This document shows, in pieces, positions 62,398 to 64,000 of a stretch of DNA of 64,000 nt. Made by a program: the position numbers and the translations under genes. Where the stretch lies: assembly GCA_026413225.1 (NCBI GenBank), contig CM048552.1, positions 23,983,001 through 24,047,000 of the forward strand. The letters are read 5' to 3'. Position 1 is the stretch's first letter. Every line of letters begins with the position of its first letter. The DNA comes from Otis tarda. Lineage: Eukaryota; Chordata; Aves; Otidiformes; Otididae. The notes beneath the pieces were generated by a model, which was not told the DNA's origin, did no database searches, and saw only the letters and a list, made by a program, of their open reading frames with translations.

Positions 62398-62829
62398 ACG
62401 TTGTTAACCACATTGCATCCTGGTAAGGTATTTTGGGCAGGAGATCAGAAAGTAATGCTACCGCAGGTAGCCACTGCTAAGAGACTTTAGATAGGGTGCA
62501 AGTGAAACAGACTGGGGCTATGTGACCAGCAAGGCTATTGGTGGGTGCTGCTGAATATTTAACTTAAAAAATGATGGTATAAACGGCAGTAGTCCCTCAC
62601 TGAGGACAGGTCCACAGAGGTCACCGCCCTACAGCAGGCTGAGGATGGCAATCTTGGAGTGGGACTGTCACACATGACAGTGAGACTCTTGTCACAACTC
62701 AAGCACCCAAAGGATTGGATGCTGCCCCATTCGCATGCCTCAATGGTTGAGGGCACACCCAGACTCTAAGGCAGGGGCCTTGACTGGTGTGTGCCCTGTA
62801 TGTGTAGCAGGACAGATTTCTGTATAGAA
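62398..62829. other. GC-elevated unclassified block with TATA-like motif
   Basis: Less AT-rich than its surroundings, with GGTATAAACGGCAGTAG at 62576-62592 followed by a GGACAGGTCCACAGAGGTCA stretch (62604-62623). The order resembles an LTR promoter-leader, but no termini, duplication or family can be named. The block ends at the CR1 3' terminus. It could be an old LTR cut by that CR1. Confidence 0.3.
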
Positions 62830-63454
62830 ATCATAGAATCATAGAATAGTTAGTGTTGGAAGGAACCTTTAAAGGTCATCTAGTCCAACCCCCCTGCAAG
62901 GAGCAGGGACATCTCCAACTAGATCAGGTTGCTCAAAGCCCTGTCCAAGCTGTCCAGGGATGGTGCATCAGCAACCTGTTCCAGTGTTTCACCACTCTCA
63001 TTGGAAATTTTTTTCCTGATGTCCAGTCTGAATCTACTTCTTTCTATTTTAAAGCCATTACCCCTTGTCCTATCACAACAGGCCCTACTGAAGAGTTTCT
63101 CCATGTCTTTCTTATAAGCCTCCTTTGGGTAGTGGAAGGCTGCAATAAGGTCTCTCCGAAACCTTCTCTTCTCCAGGCTGAACAGCCCCAACTCTCTCAG
63201 CCTGTTCTCATAGGAGAGGTTCTCCAGCCCTCTGATCATCTTTGTGGCCTCCTCTGGACCCTCTCCAACTGGTCCACATCCTTCTCAGGTTGGGGGCTCC
63301 AGAGCTGGATGCAGTGCTTCAGGTAGGGTCTCACAAGAGCAGAGCAGAGGAGCAGAAACATCTCCCTCAACCTGCTGGCCACGCTTCTTTTGATGCAGCC
63401 CAGGATGTGGTTGGCTTTCTGGGCTGCAGGCGCACACTGCTGGCTCATGTTGAT
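62830..63454 (-). mobile_element. CR1 LINE, 5'-truncated 3' end
   Basis: The 3' end has reversed octamers (ATCATAGAATCATAGAATAG, 62830-62849), then the 3' UTR shared with the copies at 22825 and 52218 (CTAGTCCAACCCCCCTGCAA), then ORF2 back to the segment for '[20 protein letters not shown]'. It stops at about 63454. It is more decayed than its two siblings, with a small internal deletion near 62946-62956. Confidence 0.95.
62919..63454 (-). pseudogene. CR1 ORF2 C-terminal remnant
   Basis: Two overlapping frames cover the ORF2 C-terminus. The upstream one reads [20 protein letters not shown] and LVRPYLKHCIQLWSPQPEKD. The downstream one reads [40 protein letters not shown] and ends DRALSNLI. 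A single-base deletion near 63246-63252 (in the run encoding QRRATKM) separates them. RT catalytic blocks are absent through 5' truncation. It is inactive. Confidence 0.88.
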
Positions 63455-63460
63455 CAATAC

Positions 63461-63615
63461 CCACCTGCTCCACATAACCCCCTTAGAAAAATCCCCCTTA
63501 CAAAAAGAAGTAGAAAAAAAATCTCCTTAGAAATAAAATTTAAAAAAAATAGAAAAATCCCCCTTACAAATCAGTAGTCACCTGCTACACATACACCCCT
63601 TAGAAAATTAACTTT
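63461..63615. repeat. Irregular direct repeats beside the CR1 5' edge
   Basis: CACCTGCTCCACATA (63462-63476) recurs as CACCTGCTACACATA (63579-63593), each followed within a few bases by CCCCTTAGAAAA. The phrase AAAAATCCCCCTTACAAA occurs twice (about 63487-63504 and 63553-63570). The segments are separated by A-rich filler. This is a short decayed tandem array directly adjoining the truncated CR1 end. Confidence 0.8.
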
Positions 63616-64000
63616 ACATTTTATGTCACTATGTTGCCTGATCGTGCTTTTGCAGTTACCCCTACACCACCCCCCTCCCATCCTGCCAATGCCAAGCCTA
63701 AATAATTACAATGTCTCTACCAATAAGCATCATTTTGTTGAGGAGGAGGGATTTATTTATTTTGTTTTTACTTCCCCTAATCTTTTACCTGGAAAGGAAG
63801 TAGGATAAAGAAAGGAGAATCCAGATGGGTTTTTTAATATATTGCCATTCTGACTGAGAGCTCAGTGCTGGAAACAAGGCCAACAGTCTCTCCTAACTTA
63901 GCACTGAGTGTAGTATCCTACACATTTCCATGCAGTAGAGATGACACAGGGATTACTGAAGCTTCTACAATACCTGTTTAGTAAAACTCCATAAAAATCT
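63616..64000. other. Non-coding end of window
   Basis: No gene or repeat family recognised. A C-rich stretch near 63660-63685 is the only notable composition. Confidence 0.5.

Noticed and set aside
62853-63326. A 157-codon plus-strand frame
   Set aside because: It is the antisense shadow of the CR1 copy at 62830-63454.

Overview
The window looks like a gene-poor, AT-rich stretch of a bird genome, either intergenic or deep intronic. The evidence is the repeats. At least eight CR1 LINE pieces have the avian 3' end with its ATTCTATG-type octamers. There are also solo or truncated LTRs of families I recognise from bird genomes. Nothing bacterial, plastid or organellar is visible. I see no convincing multi-exon host gene, tRNA, rRNA or CRISPR. 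Most long frames fall inside CR1 or LTR sequence; the rest are short AT-rich frames expected by chance.

Layout. 1-15 kb is mostly unique AT-rich DNA with an old CR1 piece (1015-1595, +) and a longer old one (12247-13141, -). 15.6-23.4 kb is the densest repeat region: a well-preserved CR1 3' end (15656-16207, -), a solo ERVL-type LTR with a perfect 5-bp target-site duplication (17426-18568, +), a related truncated LTR in the opposite direction (19458 to about 19840, -), and a young CR1 3' end (22825-23354, +). 25.7-29 kb holds a probable LTR fragment on the minus strand and an unclassified GC-elevated block. 36.5-38.1 kb is an old CR1 split by a solo ERVL LTR (37105-37684). 52.07-53.9 kb is a CR1 inside an older CR1; the inner copy keeps most of the C-terminal half of ORF2. 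62.2-63.6 kb has a diverged 119-bp-period duplication, another young CR1 (62830-63454, -), and direct repeats at its 5' edge.

No genes work together here. The window reads as a record of insertions: old CR1 copies, then ERVL-type LTRs and a younger CR1 subfamily, two of these as nested insertions that give relative ages. I found no undescribed system. The items most worth checking are a roughly 80-bp unclassified repeat present twice 2.36 kb apart (31761 and 34124), the GC-elevated unclassified blocks (27.84-28.99, 40.62-41.33 and 62.2-62.83 kb), and an unexplained 148-codon open frame at 22078-22524.
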